Below are positions 7,843 to 15,489 of a DNA stretch of 64,000 bases, piece after piece. The notes below the pieces were generated by a model. The model saw only the letters and a list, made by a program, of their open reading frames with translations, searched no databases and had not been told where the DNA came from. Source of the DNA: Streptomyces sp. F63 (GTDB lineage Bacteria > Actinomycetota > Actinomycetes > Streptomycetales > Streptomycetaceae); the NCBI RefSeq assembly GCF_018070345.1, contig NZ_JAGPXX010000012.1:1-64000 (forward strand), in the 5' to 3' direction. Both the position numbers and the translations under genes were made by a program. Position 1 is the first letter of the stretch; every line of letters begins with the position of its first letter.

Positions 7843-8349
7843 TCAGCGGACGACGGTGTGTCCGGCGCCGGTCAGCCCCGCCTCCTGGAGGATGGTCCGG
7901 GCCTCGTCGGCCTTGCCGCCCCGCACGACGACGTCGTAGCGGGAGGCCACCAGCCGCTGGGTGGACGCGAAGTCGCGGCGTCCGCCCGTCGCGGCGTGCC
8001 CGACGAAACCGAAGACGGCACCCCAGGCCGCGCCGATGAGGACACCGCCCAGGATCAGCCCGAGCCACACCGGCCCGGTGGTGAAGAGCCCCACGAGCAG
8101 CCCGATGAGCAGGCCGAACCAGGCGCCGCCCGCCGCTCCCGCGGCCGCCGCGCGTCCCTTGGTGAGACGGCCGGTGACGTGCTCGACCAGGCGCAGCCCC
8201 GAGCCGACGATGTCGATGTGCTCGACGGGGAACCTCTCGTCGGAGAGCCGGTCGACCGCGGCCTGGGCCTCCTCGTAGGCGTCGTAGCTCGCCACCGTGT
8301 TCCACGCGGCGCTGATCTGGTCCAGCGGCCGCGTACCGGTCTCGGACAT
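7843..8349 (-). CDS. General stress protein 17M-like membrane protein
   Basis: A 168-residue protein with the N-terminal fold of the general stress protein 17M (YflT) family: VASYDAYEEAQAAVDRLSD followed by FPVEHIDIVGSGLRLVE. A middle hydrophobic block (about 72-110, GGAWFGLLIGLLVGLFTTGPVWLGLILGGVLIGAAWG) is glycine-rich and membrane-inserting, and the C-terminus has RYDVVVRGGKADEARTIL. ATG 8349 follows AAAGGGGG. The role is presumed envelope stress; no substrate is known. It is divergent from the ATP-grasp-like gene. Confidence 0.75.
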   Translation of the reverse strand: MSETGTRPLDQISAAWNTVASYDAYEEAQAAVDRLSDERFPVEHIDIVGSGLRLVEHVTGRLTKGRAAAAGAAGGAWFGLLIGLLVGLFTTGPVWLGLILGGVLIGAAWGAVFGFVGHAATGGRRDFASTQRLVASRYDVVVRGGKADEARTILQEAGLTGAGHTVVR

Positions 8350-8606
8350 CACGACCCCCTTTCGGTACAGAAGTGATGACATGCTCCGGGTGCCCGGAGG
8401 ACGGGGGACTACGCACCTGCCCGGCCGGTGTGCGCCGCCTCCGGTCCCGGGCCCGGGGCGTTCCGGGCCCCCGACGCCGGGCGCCCGGATGGCGGGACGG
8501 CACGCGGCGTGGGCGCCGCGGTGCGGCCGCGGGGGCCCGGCCCGGCGCGCGGGGCACCGCGGAGGTATGTTGGCCGGCACCCGCACCACAGGAGAGCCGC
8601 CCCGCC

Positions 8607-9482
8607 ATGCCGTCCGACCGCCCGCGCCTGCTCTATGTCACCGACCCCGCCTACCCCGCGCGCGGCCGCCGCTACGGCGACGAGGACCTCGCCCTCTCCG
8701 CCCGGCTCCGCGAGGACTTCACCGTCGCCCTGTGCCACCCGCTCGACGCGGCGGATCTCATGGCTGCCTTCGACGCCGTGCTCATCCGCAACAGCGGACC
8801 CGTCACCCACTACCAGGCCGCCTTCGACGCCTTCCGCGACCGGGCCCTCGCCGGGGGCGTGCGTGTCCAGCCGCCGCTGACCGGCCGGGGCGACATGGCG
8901 GGCAAGGGATACCTGGCGGAGCTGAGCGCCGCCGGATACCCGGTGATCCCGACCGCCGCCCGCCGTGAGGACCTGGCCGCGCTGCCGGAGGCGGAGGAGT
9001 ACGCCGTCAAGCCACTGCGGGGAGCCGACTCGCACGGCCTCGTCTTCCTCCCCCCGGAGCGGCTGGACGGGATCCGGTTCGGGGACGTCCTGGTGCAGCC
9101 GCGGATCCGCTTCCGCTACGAGGTGTCCTTCTATTTCGTCGACCGCGTCTTCCAGTACGCCCTGTACGCGCCCGACCCGGGGGAGCGCTGGCGGCTGGAA
9201 CGCTACGAGGCGAGCCCGGAGGACCTGGAGTTCGCCCGCCGCTTCGTGGAGTGGAACCCCGCGGACCACGGCGTCCAGCGGGTCGACGCCTGCCGCACCG
9301 CGGACGGGGGACTGCTCCTCGTCGAACTGGAGGACCTCAACCCGTATCTCTCCCTGGATGTCGTCGACGAGGACACCCGGGAGCGCTTCGTCGCCGCGCT
9401 CACGAGTTCACTGCGCCGGCTGGCCGCCGAGGGCCCGGAGGAGCCGGCGCGGCCCGCCGGCCCGGGCGGGCCCGCCGCGTAG
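8607..9482 (+). CDS. ATP-grasp-fold protein, function unknown
   Basis: A 291-residue cytosolic protein. The N-terminal part (LLYVTDPAYPARGRRYGDEDLALSARLRE) resembles a pre-ATP-grasp domain. The middle contains a nucleotide-binding pattern (MAGKGYLAELSAAGYPVIPT, then EYAVKPLRGADSHGL), and later VLVQPRI and LVELEDLNPYLSLD resemble the metal-binding end of ATP-grasp enzymes. AGGAG sits 10 nt before ATG 8607. No peptide or RiPP partner gene is adjacent, so ligase substrate is unknown. The upstream 257 bp (8350-8606) is the divergent promoter region with no other gene. Confidence 0.65.
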   Translation: MPSDRPRLLYVTDPAYPARGRRYGDEDLALSARLREDFTVALCHPLDAADLMAAFDAVLIRNSGPVTHYQAAFDAFRDRALAGGVRVQPPLTGRGDMAGKGYLAELSAAGYPVIPTAARREDLAALPEAEEYAVKPLRGADSHGLVFLPPERLDGIRFGDVLVQPRIRFRYEVSFYFVDRVFQYALYAPDPGERWRLERYEASPEDLEFARRFVEWNPADHGVQRVDACRTADGGLLLVELEDLNPYLSLDVVDEDTRERFVAALTSSLRRLAAEGPEEPARPAGPGGPAA

Positions 9483-9520
9483 CCGCGACGCGGGCCCCTT
9501 CCCGCCGCCGGTCCGGAGCG

Positions 9521-9582
9521 TACGAGCCGTACGAGCCGTACGAGCCGTACGAGCCGTACGAGCCTACGAGCCGTACGAGCCG
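9521..9582. repeat. TACGAGCCG nonamer tandem repeat
   Basis: Seven consecutive units of TACGAGCCG, the fifth shortened by one base. It sits in the 178-bp gap between the convergent ATP-grasp-like and universal stress genes. Confidence 0.95.
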
Positions 9583-9660
9583 CGCCGGGGGCGTCCGGCC
9601 GTTCTCCCGCCGCCGGTGCCGGCCCGGCCGTCACGGCCCCGGCCACGCCCCGCCCGCCGG

Positions 9661-10581
9661 TCAGCCTCCGCCCGCGGCCCGGACCGGTACGACGGCCACC
9701 GGGCAGGCGGCGGTGTGCAGCACCTCCGCACTCACCGACCCCAGCAGGGCCCGCCGCACCCCGGTGCGGCCGTGGGAGCCGACGACGACCAGTTCCGCCC
9801 CGTGGGAGGCCTCCGTCAGCGCGGTGGCGGGCCGGCCGGCGACATGGCGCGTGGTGACCGCGACGTTGGGGTATTCGTGCCGCCATGCCGTGGCCAGGTC
9901 CTCCAGGTCCTCCGGGGCGTTCTCCGTCCGGGCGTCGGCCCCCCGGTCCGGCACGGCCGGTCCGGCGGGCTCCACGGCGGCCGGCCGCGTCCGGGAGCCC
10001 GCCGTCAGCAGGGTCAGCTCCGCCTCCCGCAGCGCGGCCTCCTCGAAGGCGAACCGCAGCGGCTCGGCCGGCAGGTCGCCGGTGTCCACGCCGACGACCA
10101 CCCGGTGCGCGGGGTGGGCCGTGGTCCGGCCCGGCCGCACGACGATCACCGGGCACTCCGCGTGCGTCGCGACCTGCCAGCTCACCGATCCCAGCGGCAG
10201 CCGGGGGAAGCCACCCGTGCCCCGGTGCCCGACGACCACCAGCGACACCCGCGCGGAGCGCTCGACGAGGGCCGCGGCCGGGCGCCCGGCGTACGGCTCC
10301 GCCACCACGTTCAGCCCCGGGTGCTCCGTGTGCGCCTGCGCGGTGAACGGCGCCAGCACCGCCGCGGCCTGCGCCTGCGGGGCGGAGACCTCCCGGTAGA
10401 CCTCGCTCGCGCCGGCCGGCAGCGGCCACTCCAGGGCGTGCAGGATGTGCAGGGGCAGGCCCCGGCGCACGGCCTCGGCGGCCGCGTGCCGCACCACGAT
10501 CTGCTGGTCGTGCGCGTCGTCGACGCCGACGAGGACCGGGCCCGGTCCGCCGCTCCCGGGCGTCGGATCCTGCTCCACCAT
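9661..10581 (-). CDS. Tandem universal stress protein (UspA x2)
   Basis: A 306-residue soluble protein with two UspA domains (about 15-145 and 160-300). Each ends in an ATP-binding motif: GHRGTGGFPRLPLGSVS and GSHGRTGVRRALLGSVS, fitting G-2x-G-9x-G[ST]. This places it with ATP-binding Usp proteins linked to dormancy and redox stress in actinobacteria. AAGGAG precedes ATG 10581. A tandem 13-mer block lies in its promoter side. Confidence 0.92.
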   Translation of the reverse strand: MVEQDPTPGSGGPGPVLVGVDDAHDQQIVVRHAAAEAVRRGLPLHILHALEWPLPAGASEVYREVSAPQAQAAAVLAPFTAQAHTEHPGLNVVAEPYAGRPAAALVERSARVSLVVVGHRGTGGFPRLPLGSVSWQVATHAECPVIVVRPGRTTAHPAHRVVVGVDTGDLPAEPLRFAFEEAALREAELTLLTAGSRTRPAAVEPAGPAVPDRGADARTENAPEDLEDLATAWRHEYPNVAVTTRHVAGRPATALTEASHGAELVVVGSHGRTGVRRALLGSVSAEVLHTAACPVAVVPVRAAGGG

Positions 10582-10674
10582 GGCGGCTCCTTCGCGAACG
10601 GGCGGCACGGCCGTGCGCCGCGGCCCGGCGGACGGACCCCGTACCGGTATCCCGGCCCCGGTCCCGTAAACGCC

Positions 10675-10739
10675 GGACCGCCCTCCCGGACCGCCCTCCC
10701 GGACCGCCCTCCCGGACCGCCCTCCCGGACCGCCCTCCC
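10675..10739. repeat. 13-bp tandem repeat, five perfect copies
   Basis: GGACCGCCCTCCC repeated five times, immediately followed by an inverted partial copy (GGGCGGCGGTCCGGGAGG) that can pair with any unit. Located between the divergent Usp and HAD genes. Confidence 0.95.
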
Positions 10740-10830
10740 GGGCGGCGGTCCGGGAGGCTTCCGGGCCGTTCCCCGCTCCGGTGGTGCGATCATGGCCGGG
10801 CCCTGTTCCCCGTCCCGCGGGAGATGACCG

Positions 10831-11313
10831 ATGGTCCAGCGCCCCCTGGCCGTGTTCGACCTGGACGGCACCCTCGCCGATGTCCGGCACCGGCTCCACC
10901 ACGTCGAGGGCCGCCCCCGGGACTGGGACGCCTTCTTCGCCGCCGCCGGTGAGGACCGGCCGCTGCCGCAGGGCGTCGGGATGGCGCTGGCGAGTGCGGA
11001 GGAGTGCGAGGTGGTGTACGTCACCGGGCGTCCGGAGAGCTGCCGGGCCGACACCCTGGACTGGCTGGCGCGGCACGGGCTGCCGCTGGGCGAACTGCGG
11101 ATGCGCGGCCCGCGCGACCGCCGCCCCGCCCGGGTCACCAAACCGGAACTGCTGCGGCGGCTGGCCGCGCGCCGCGCGGTGGCGTTCGTGGTCGACGACG
11201 ACCCGCAGGTCTGCGACGCCTATGAGCGGGACGGCTTCCGGGTGGTACGGGCCCGCTGGATGGCGGCGCAGCCGGTGCTGGAGGAGGTCCAGGAGCGGGA
11301 GGGCCGCACCTGA
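10831..11313 (+). CDS. HAD-superfamily phosphatase, PNKP-like
   Basis: A 160-residue HAD hydrolase. Motif I is FDLDGTLAD (9-17) with both nucleophile Asp residues, motif II VVYVTGRPE (near 65), Lys in ARVTKPELL (near 103), and motif III FVVDDDPQVCDAY (near 118). The order and spacing match the phosphatase module of polynucleotide kinase-phosphatases, with no kinase domain attached. GGAG precedes the ATG. The substrate, nucleotide 3'-phosphate or a small metabolite, is unknown. Confidence 0.8.
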   Translation: MVQRPLAVFDLDGTLADVRHRLHHVEGRPRDWDAFFAAAGEDRPLPQGVGMALASAEECEVVYVTGRPESCRADTLDWLARHGLPLGELRMRGPRDRRPARVTKPELLRRLAARRAVAFVVDDDPQVCDAYERDGFRVVRARWMAAQPVLEEVQEREGRT

Positions 11314-11373
11314 GGTCCCCCGCCGTCGTGCGCCGGGGGCGGACCGCCGTGACGTCCGGGACGCGGGCCGGGG

Positions 11374-11391
11374 TATGCCCGCCCGGGTACC
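11374..11391. promoter_or_regulatory. CstR-like operator candidate upstream of DUF302 gene
   Basis: TATGCCCGCCCGGGTACC has the same 18-bp frame (7-4-7) as the two stronger sites at 12286 and 12490, with 10 of 14 arm positions matching. It ends 50 bp before the DUF302 start. Weak alone; supported by the shared spacing. Confidence 0.35.
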
Positions 11392-11441
11392 GGGAAGGCC
11401 TCTGACCGTCCCCCGAACATCGCACGACCGAGGAGAAGAGC

Positions 11442-12476
11442 ATGGAGTACGCCCGCACCGTCACCCTTGACCTCCCCTACGACGAGGCCGTTCCCCGGGT
11501 GAAGGAGGCCTTCGCCGAGCAGGGGTTCGGCACGCTCACCGAGATCGACGTCCGCGCGACGCTGAAGAACAAGATCGGCGAGGACATCGAGGACTACGTC
11601 ATCCTGGGCGCCTGCAATCCGCACCTCGCCCACCGGGCCCTGGGCATCGAGCGGGAGATCGGCCTGCTGCTGCCCTGCAACGTCGTGGTACGTGCCGCGG
11701 AGGACGGGAGGACCCTCGTCCAGGCCCTGGACCCGGCCGTCATGGTCACCGTGCCGGGCAAGGCGGGGATGGAGCCGGTGGCGGAGGAGGCCGGCCGGTT
11801 CCGCTGTGTGCGCGAGGCCCGTACGCCGCCCCCGTACGCCGCCCGCCGTGGCGGGTCAGGCCAGAGCGAGGAAGAGCTTCTCCAGTTCCTGCTCGCTCAT
11901 CGGGGGCGCGTCCTCGTCGGCCGTCGCCATGCACTGCCGCATGCCGCTGGCCACGATCTTGAATCCGGCCCGGTCCAGCGCGCGGGACACGGCGGCGAGC
12001 TGGGTCACGACATCCTTGCAGTCACGCCCGGCCTCGATCATGGCGATCACGCCCGCCAGCTGTCCCTGGGCCCGGCGCAGACGGTTGAGCACCGCGCCGA
12101 CAGCTTCCTCGTCCACCTGCATTCGGACGCCTCCTTCATACCGGTCGTTCATGGTACCCGGGCAGGTAGTGCGCCCGGGCCTGCTGTCCGGTTGCCGGAC
12201 GGCGGCACCCGGGCGGGGCGGGGGAGGGGAGAGGGCCGGGCGGGCTTTCCGCCGCCGGTCCCGATGGCGTACCGTGGCCGCCCCGCATACCCCATTGGGT
12301 ATGGGGAACGCGCTGTGGTGCCGGAACATTCCCCGGACCCCCGCGCGCGGTGCCGAGGGTGTGCGAGGGTCCGGGGCCCGCCCCCGGTGTCGCGGGGCGG
12401 CGGGCCGCCGCCCACCCCGGCCGGGGGCCTCCGGCGGGGTCCGTCCGCGTCCCGGGAAATACGGGCCGGGGTATAG
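11442..12476 (+). CDS. DUF302 protein with aberrant C-terminal read-through
   Basis: Residues 1-125 form a clear DUF302 domain (TLDLPYDEAVPRVKEAFAEQGFG, then KIGEDIEDYVILGACNPHLA, then EIGLLLPCNVVVR, then DPAVMVTVPG). DUF302 proteins are normally about 130 residues. Here no stop occurs after GRFRCVREA; the frame stays open for another 215 codons, running antisense through the entire repressor gene at 11856-12122. The extension is Pro/Arg/Gly-rich and unlikely to be functional. I infer the native stop was lost by mutation or indel near 11825-11850, or by a sequence error. GAGGAG precedes the ATG. DUF302 genes often accompany sulfur-handling genes, as here. Confidence 0.7.
   Translation: MEYARTVTLDLPYDEAVPRVKEAFAEQGFGTLTEIDVRATLKNKIGEDIEDYVILGACNPHLAHRALGIEREIGLLLPCNVVVRAAEDGRTLVQALDPAVMVTVPGKAGMEPVAEEAGRFRCVREARTPPPYAARRGGSGQSEEELLQFLLAHRGRVLVGRRHALPHAAGHDLESGPVQRAGHGGELGHDILAVTPGLDHGDHARQLSLGPAQTVEHRADSFLVHLHSDASFIPVVHGTRAGSAPGPAVRLPDGGTRAGRGRGEGRAGFPPPVPMAYRGRPAYPIGYGERAVVPEHSPDPRARCRGCARVRGPPPVSRGGGPPPTPAGGLRRGPSASREIRAGV
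11856..12122 (-). CDS. CsoR/CstR-family repressor, Cys-only (persulfide type)
   Basis: An 88-residue all-helical repressor of the CsoR family. The metal-type Cu(I) sensor needs Cys-His-Cys; here Cys35 and Cys64 are kept but the His position (four residues before Cys64) is Gly60. Two Cys without the His is the CstR pattern, which senses per- and polysulfides through Cys-Cys cross-linking. It is divergent from a persulfide dioxygenase-rhodanese gene, which supports that role. AAGGAGG precedes ATG 12122. Its promoter region contains the 18-bp operators listed below, suggesting autorepression. The whole gene lies inside an opposing open frame. Confidence 0.85.
   Translation of the reverse strand: MQVDEEAVGAVLNRLRRAQGQLAGVIAMIEAGRDCKDVVTQLAAVSRALDRAGFKIVASGMRQCMATADEDAPPMSEQELEKLFLALA
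12286..12303. promoter_or_regulatory. CstR-type operator O1
   Basis: CATACCCCATTGGGTATG: perfect 7-bp arms with a 4-bp centre, 165 bp upstream of the repressor start. The ATACCCC/GGGTAT form is typical of CsoR/CstR-family operators. Confidence 0.75.
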
Positions 12477-12489
12477 GGTGTTGCCCAGA

Positions 12490-12507
12490 CATACCCCCCC
12501 AGGTATG
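12490..12507. promoter_or_regulatory. CstR-type operator O2
   Basis: CATACCCCCCCAGGTATG: same 18-bp length as O1 with 6-bp arms, ending 35 bp before the persulfide dioxygenase start. A TATAGGG just upstream (about 12473) may be its -10 region, which would put the operator at the transcription start. Confidence 0.75.
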
Positions 12508-12542
12508 CAATGCCCCCACAGTTGAGGCAACAGGAGGAGCGC

Positions 12543-13901
12543 ATGTACTTCGTCGAGACTCTGGCCCTGGAAGGACTGGGTAACCGCAGCTACCTGGCCG
12601 GCGGGCGGACCGCCGCGGTGGCCGTGGACCCGCCCCGCGACATCGACCAGGTTCTCGCCGCGGCCACCCGCCGCGGAGTGCGCATCACCCACGTCGTGGA
12701 GACCCACATCCACAACGACTACGTGACCGGCGGCCTGCAGCTGGCCCGGCTCACCGGAGCCCGCTACCTGGTGCCCGCCGGCGCGAACGTCTCGTTCTCC
12801 CGCGTCCCCGTCGCCGACGGCGACACCGCGGAGCTGGAGGAGGGCGTCGCCGTACGGGCGGTCGCCACCCCCGGCCACACCCCGCACCACACCTCCTACG
12901 TCCTGGAGGACGGCGGAGTGCCGGTGGCCGCGTTCACCGGCGGCTCCCTGCTGATCGGCACCGTCGGCCGCCCCGACCTCGTCGAGCCCCGGCTGACCGA
13001 GGAACTGGCCCGCGCGCAGCACGCCTCCGCGCACCGGCTGGCGGAGCTGCCCGACGAGGTGAAGGTCCTGCCCACCCACGGGTTCGGCAGCTTCTGCTCC
13101 TCCTCGCAGGCCGAGGGCGAGTCCACCACCATCGGCCGCGAGAAGACCGGCAACGACGCCCTGACCAAGGACGTCGACACCTTCGTCGCCGACATGCTCG
13201 CCGGCCTGGACGCCGTCCCCGCCTACTACACGCACATGGGCCCGGCCAACGCCGAGGGCCCCGGCCCGATCGACCTGACCGAGCCCCGCCGGGCCGACGC
13301 CGCCGAGATCGCGGCACGGCTGGCCGCCGGTGAGTGGGTCGTGGACCTGCGCAACCGCGTCGCCTTCGCCGAGGGCCACGTCGCCGGCGCGTTCAACTTC
13401 GAGCTCGAAGGCCAGCTGGCCACCTACCTGGCCTGGATGATCCCGTGGGGCAAGCCGGTGACCCTGCTCGCCGAGACGCCGGAGCAGATCACCGCCGCCC
13501 AGCGCGAGCTGGTCCGGGTCGGCATCGACCGCCCGGCGGCCGCCGCCACCGGCACCCCCGAGGAGTGGGCGGAGAGCCCGGAGGCGCTGCGCTCCTACCG
13601 CCGCTCCGACTTCGCCACGCTCGCCAAGGAGATCGGGCGCGGCACGGAACCGGTCGTCCTGGACGTCCGGCGCGACTCCGAGCGCGCGGGCGCCCGCGTC
13701 CGCGGCTCCGTGCACATCCCCATCCACGAGCTGCACGGCCGGCTCGGGGAGATCCCGGAGGGCACGGTGTGGGTGCACTGCGCCGGCGGTATGCGCGCGG
13801 GGATCGCGGCGTCGATGCTGGACGCCATGGGCCGCGAGGTCGTGGCCGTGGACGACGGCTTCGACAACGCGCGGGAAGAGGGCCTGGTCGAGAACGGCTG
13901 A
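12543..13901 (+). CDS. Persulfide dioxygenase-rhodanese fusion (CstB-like)
   Basis: A 452-residue cytosolic enzyme for clearing persulfides. The metallo-beta-lactamase domain (1-240) has the non-haem iron ligands in THIHNDY (His55, His57, Asp59), PGHTPHH (His112) and RPDLV (Asp145), as in ETHE1/CstB persulfide dioxygenases. Two rhodanese domains follow: the first (about 255-345) lacks a catalytic Cys; the second (about 365-450) has Cys413 in HCAGGMR. This layout matches CstB, which oxidises low-molecular-weight persulfide to thiosulfate. AGGAGG precedes ATG 12543. It is divergent from the CstR-like repressor and followed by two more rhodaneses. Confidence 0.92.
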   Translation: MYFVETLALEGLGNRSYLAGGRTAAVAVDPPRDIDQVLAAATRRGVRITHVVETHIHNDYVTGGLQLARLTGARYLVPAGANVSFSRVPVADGDTAELEEGVAVRAVATPGHTPHHTSYVLEDGGVPVAAFTGGSLLIGTVGRPDLVEPRLTEELARAQHASAHRLAELPDEVKVLPTHGFGSFCSSSQAEGESTTIGREKTGNDALTKDVDTFVADMLAGLDAVPAYYTHMGPANAEGPGPIDLTEPRRADAAEIAARLAAGEWVVDLRNRVAFAEGHVAGAFNFELEGQLATYLAWMIPWGKPVTLLAETPEQITAAQRELVRVGIDRPAAAATGTPEEWAESPEALRSYRRSDFATLAKEIGRGTEPVVLDVRRDSERAGARVRGSVHIPIHELHGRLGEIPEGTVWVHCAGGMRAGIAASMLDAMGREVVAVDDGFDNAREEGLVENG

Positions 13902-13920
13902 CCCCTCCTCCCCACCGACC

Positions 13921-13960
13921 GGTGGCCCGCGACCGGCCGAGGACCCGGCCGCGGGCCACC
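13921..13960 (+). terminator. Hairpin after persulfide dioxygenase gene
   Basis: GGTGGCCCGC (13921-13930) pairs perfectly with GCGGGCCACC (13951-13960), with extra CCGG/CCGG pairing inside. It lies 20 bp past the stop and may attenuate read-through into the next rhodanese gene. Confidence 0.6.
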
Positions 13961-14034
13961 ACCTCACCCCTTTGCCCCCACATGTTGTTCTGTTGTGTTG
14001 TTTCCGCCGCCCGCGTAGTCATCCGGAGATTCCC

Positions 14035-14397
14035 ATGAGCCTTCCGCACCGCCCCCGTACCCCCGAGATCACCGTGGCCGAGGCCGACGAGCGCGCCCGC
14101 AAGAGCAGCGCCGTGCTGCTCGACGTCCGGGAGACCGCCGAGTTCGCCGCCGGGCACGCCCCCGACGCCGTCTTCCTGCCGCTGAGCGCGCTGGCGGCCG
14201 GGGCGGACCTCCCGGCCGAGGCGAAGGGCCGCCCGGTCCTGGCCCTCTGCCGCTCGGGCAACCGCTCCCGCCAGGCGACCGAAATCCTGAACGGGCGGGG
14301 CATCGCCACCGTCAACGTCGCGGGCGGCATGCGCGCCTGGGAGCAGGCGGGACTGCCGGTCCGCACCACCGGAGGAGCCCCGGGCCAGGTCGTCTGA
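14035..14397 (+). CDS. Single-domain rhodanese sulfurtransferase
   Basis: A 120-residue rhodanese with active-site loop LCRSGNRSR (Cys72), preceded by the conserved LLDVRETAEFAAGHAPDAVFLPL. It moves sulfane sulfur to thiol acceptors. GGAG sits 8 nt before ATG 14035. It lies 133 bp downstream of the persulfide dioxygenase on the same strand and ends in a strong terminator. Confidence 0.93.
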   Translation: MSLPHRPRTPEITVAEADERARKSSAVLLDVRETAEFAAGHAPDAVFLPLSALAAGADLPAEAKGRPVLALCRSGNRSRQATEILNGRGIATVNVAGGMRAWEQAGLPVRTTGGAPGQVV

Positions 14398-14422
14398 CCG
14401 GCCCTCCTGCCCGCCCCGTAAA

Positions 14423-14452
14423 GATCGCCCCGGCCGCCCGGCCGGGGCGATC
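14423..14452 (+). terminator. Strong hairpin terminator
   Basis: GATCGCCCCGGCC, loop GCCC, and perfect complement: a 13-bp stem 25 bp past the rhodanese stop. Confidence 0.8.
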
Positions 14453-14586
14453 GCGCTGCCGGGAAGCGGTGCGGGACGGCGCGGCCGTACGGCTTGGGCA
14501 CGCGGGCGACGCGGCGCGCCCGTGCGGGAAACGGAGAGGAGCCGGAGGGGAGCCGGAGGGCAGGACAGGCGTACGGGACACACGAT

Positions 14587-14604
14587 GATGCCCCTGCGGG
14601 TATG
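14587..14604. promoter_or_regulatory. CstR-like operator candidate before rhodanese-DUF2892 gene
   Basis: GATGCCCCTGCGGGTATG matches 13 of 18 positions of O1 (12286-12303), including all of GGGTATG. It lies in the 409-bp gap before the gene at 14807. A second inverted repeat, CGTACCC-N9-GGGTACG (14672-14694), is nearby but has different spacing. Confidence 0.4.
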
Positions 14605-14806
14605 GTGTGGGCCCGCCGGTCCCTCCCCGTGCCGTCCTCCGGACGGCCGGGAGACCGCCGCGCGCCCAAGCCGTACCCTGGCCGACCGGGTACGTGCCCT
14701 GCCCGGCCCCCGACCGGCGGTGCCGGACGGCCGCTCACGGCCGGACCGGCAGGCACCCCCAGCAGGCCCTTGACCCGCACGCGTTACGAGTAAGGACCCG
14801 GAACCC

Positions 14807-15370
14807 ATGAACTCGGCTCTGACCCCGCAGCAGCTGCACCCCCGCCTGGACCACCTCACCGTCATAGACGTGCGCAGTCCCGGCGAGTACGCCGCCGGCC
14901 ACATCCCCGGCGCCCTCAACATCCCGCTCGACCAGCTCCAGCGCGCCCTCCCCGACCTGCGGGCCGCCGCCGAGCGCGGCGAGCTCGCCGTGGTCTGCGC
15001 CTCCGGCTCCCGCTCGCAGAAGGCGTGCGAGGAGCTCACCGCCGCCGGCGTCCCCGCCGCCACCCTCCTCGGCGGTACCAACGCCTGGGCGGAGCACGGG
15101 CATCCGCTGAACCAGCCCGAGGAGGGCCGCCGGACCTGGGCGATGGACCGGCAGGTCCGGCTGACCGCCGGCTCCCTCGTGCTGCTGGGCCTCGTCCTCG
15201 GCCTCTTCTTCCCCATGGCGCTGTGGCTCTCGGCCTTCATCGCCGGCGGGCTGGTGTTCTCCGCCCTCACCAACACCTGCGGCATGGCGGTCATGCTGAG
15301 CAAGCTGCCCCACAACCGGCCCCGCGGCGGCGCGGACCTGGACTCCACGCTGGCGGAGCTCCGCGGCTGA
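14807..15370 (+). CDS. Rhodanese-DUF2892 membrane sulfurtransferase
   Basis: A 187-residue protein like YgaP. A cytosolic rhodanese domain (1-110) has Cys64 in VVCASGSRSQ. It is followed by a DUF2892 hairpin of two membrane helices (about 117-160: AGSLVLLGLVLGLFFPMALWLSAFIAGGLVFSAL, split by the short FFPMALW turn) and a second conserved Cys in TNTCGMAVML. It likely handles persulfide sulfur at the membrane. AAGGA lies before ATG 14807. It has its own promoter gap and an operator-like site, suggesting co-regulation with the preceding module. Confidence 0.9.
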   Translation: MNSALTPQQLHPRLDHLTVIDVRSPGEYAAGHIPGALNIPLDQLQRALPDLRAAAERGELAVVCASGSRSQKACEELTAAGVPAATLLGGTNAWAEHGHPLNQPEEGRRTWAMDRQVRLTAGSLVLLGLVLGLFFPMALWLSAFIAGGLVFSALTNTCGMAVMLSKLPHNRPRGGADLDSTLAELRG

Positions 15371-15489
15371 CGGCGCGGGACGGCGCCGCCCCGGGCGCGC
15401 ACCCACCGCCGGAGGGCGGGCGGGGCGCGGGGCGGCGCCGCGTCCGGGACCGGCCCGGCCCCGTGACCCCGGCCGGCCCCGGTGGTCCG

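Noticed and set aside
8607..9482. RiPP cluster with ATP-grasp ligase
   Set aside because: No precursor peptide, carrier or transporter next to it; the small ORF at 22890 is 13 kb away and not linked.
9521..9582. Possible CRISPR array
   Set aside because: Units are directly adjacent with no spacers and only 9 bp long. The same holds for the other tandem arrays in the window.
11856..12122. Copper sensor CsoR
   Set aside because: The His ligand is replaced by Gly and the neighbours are persulfide genes, not copper ATPases.
14672..14694. CGTACCC-N9-GGGTACG as a fifth CstR site
   Set aside because: Arm spacing is 9 instead of 4 bp, so it does not fit the 18-bp frame.
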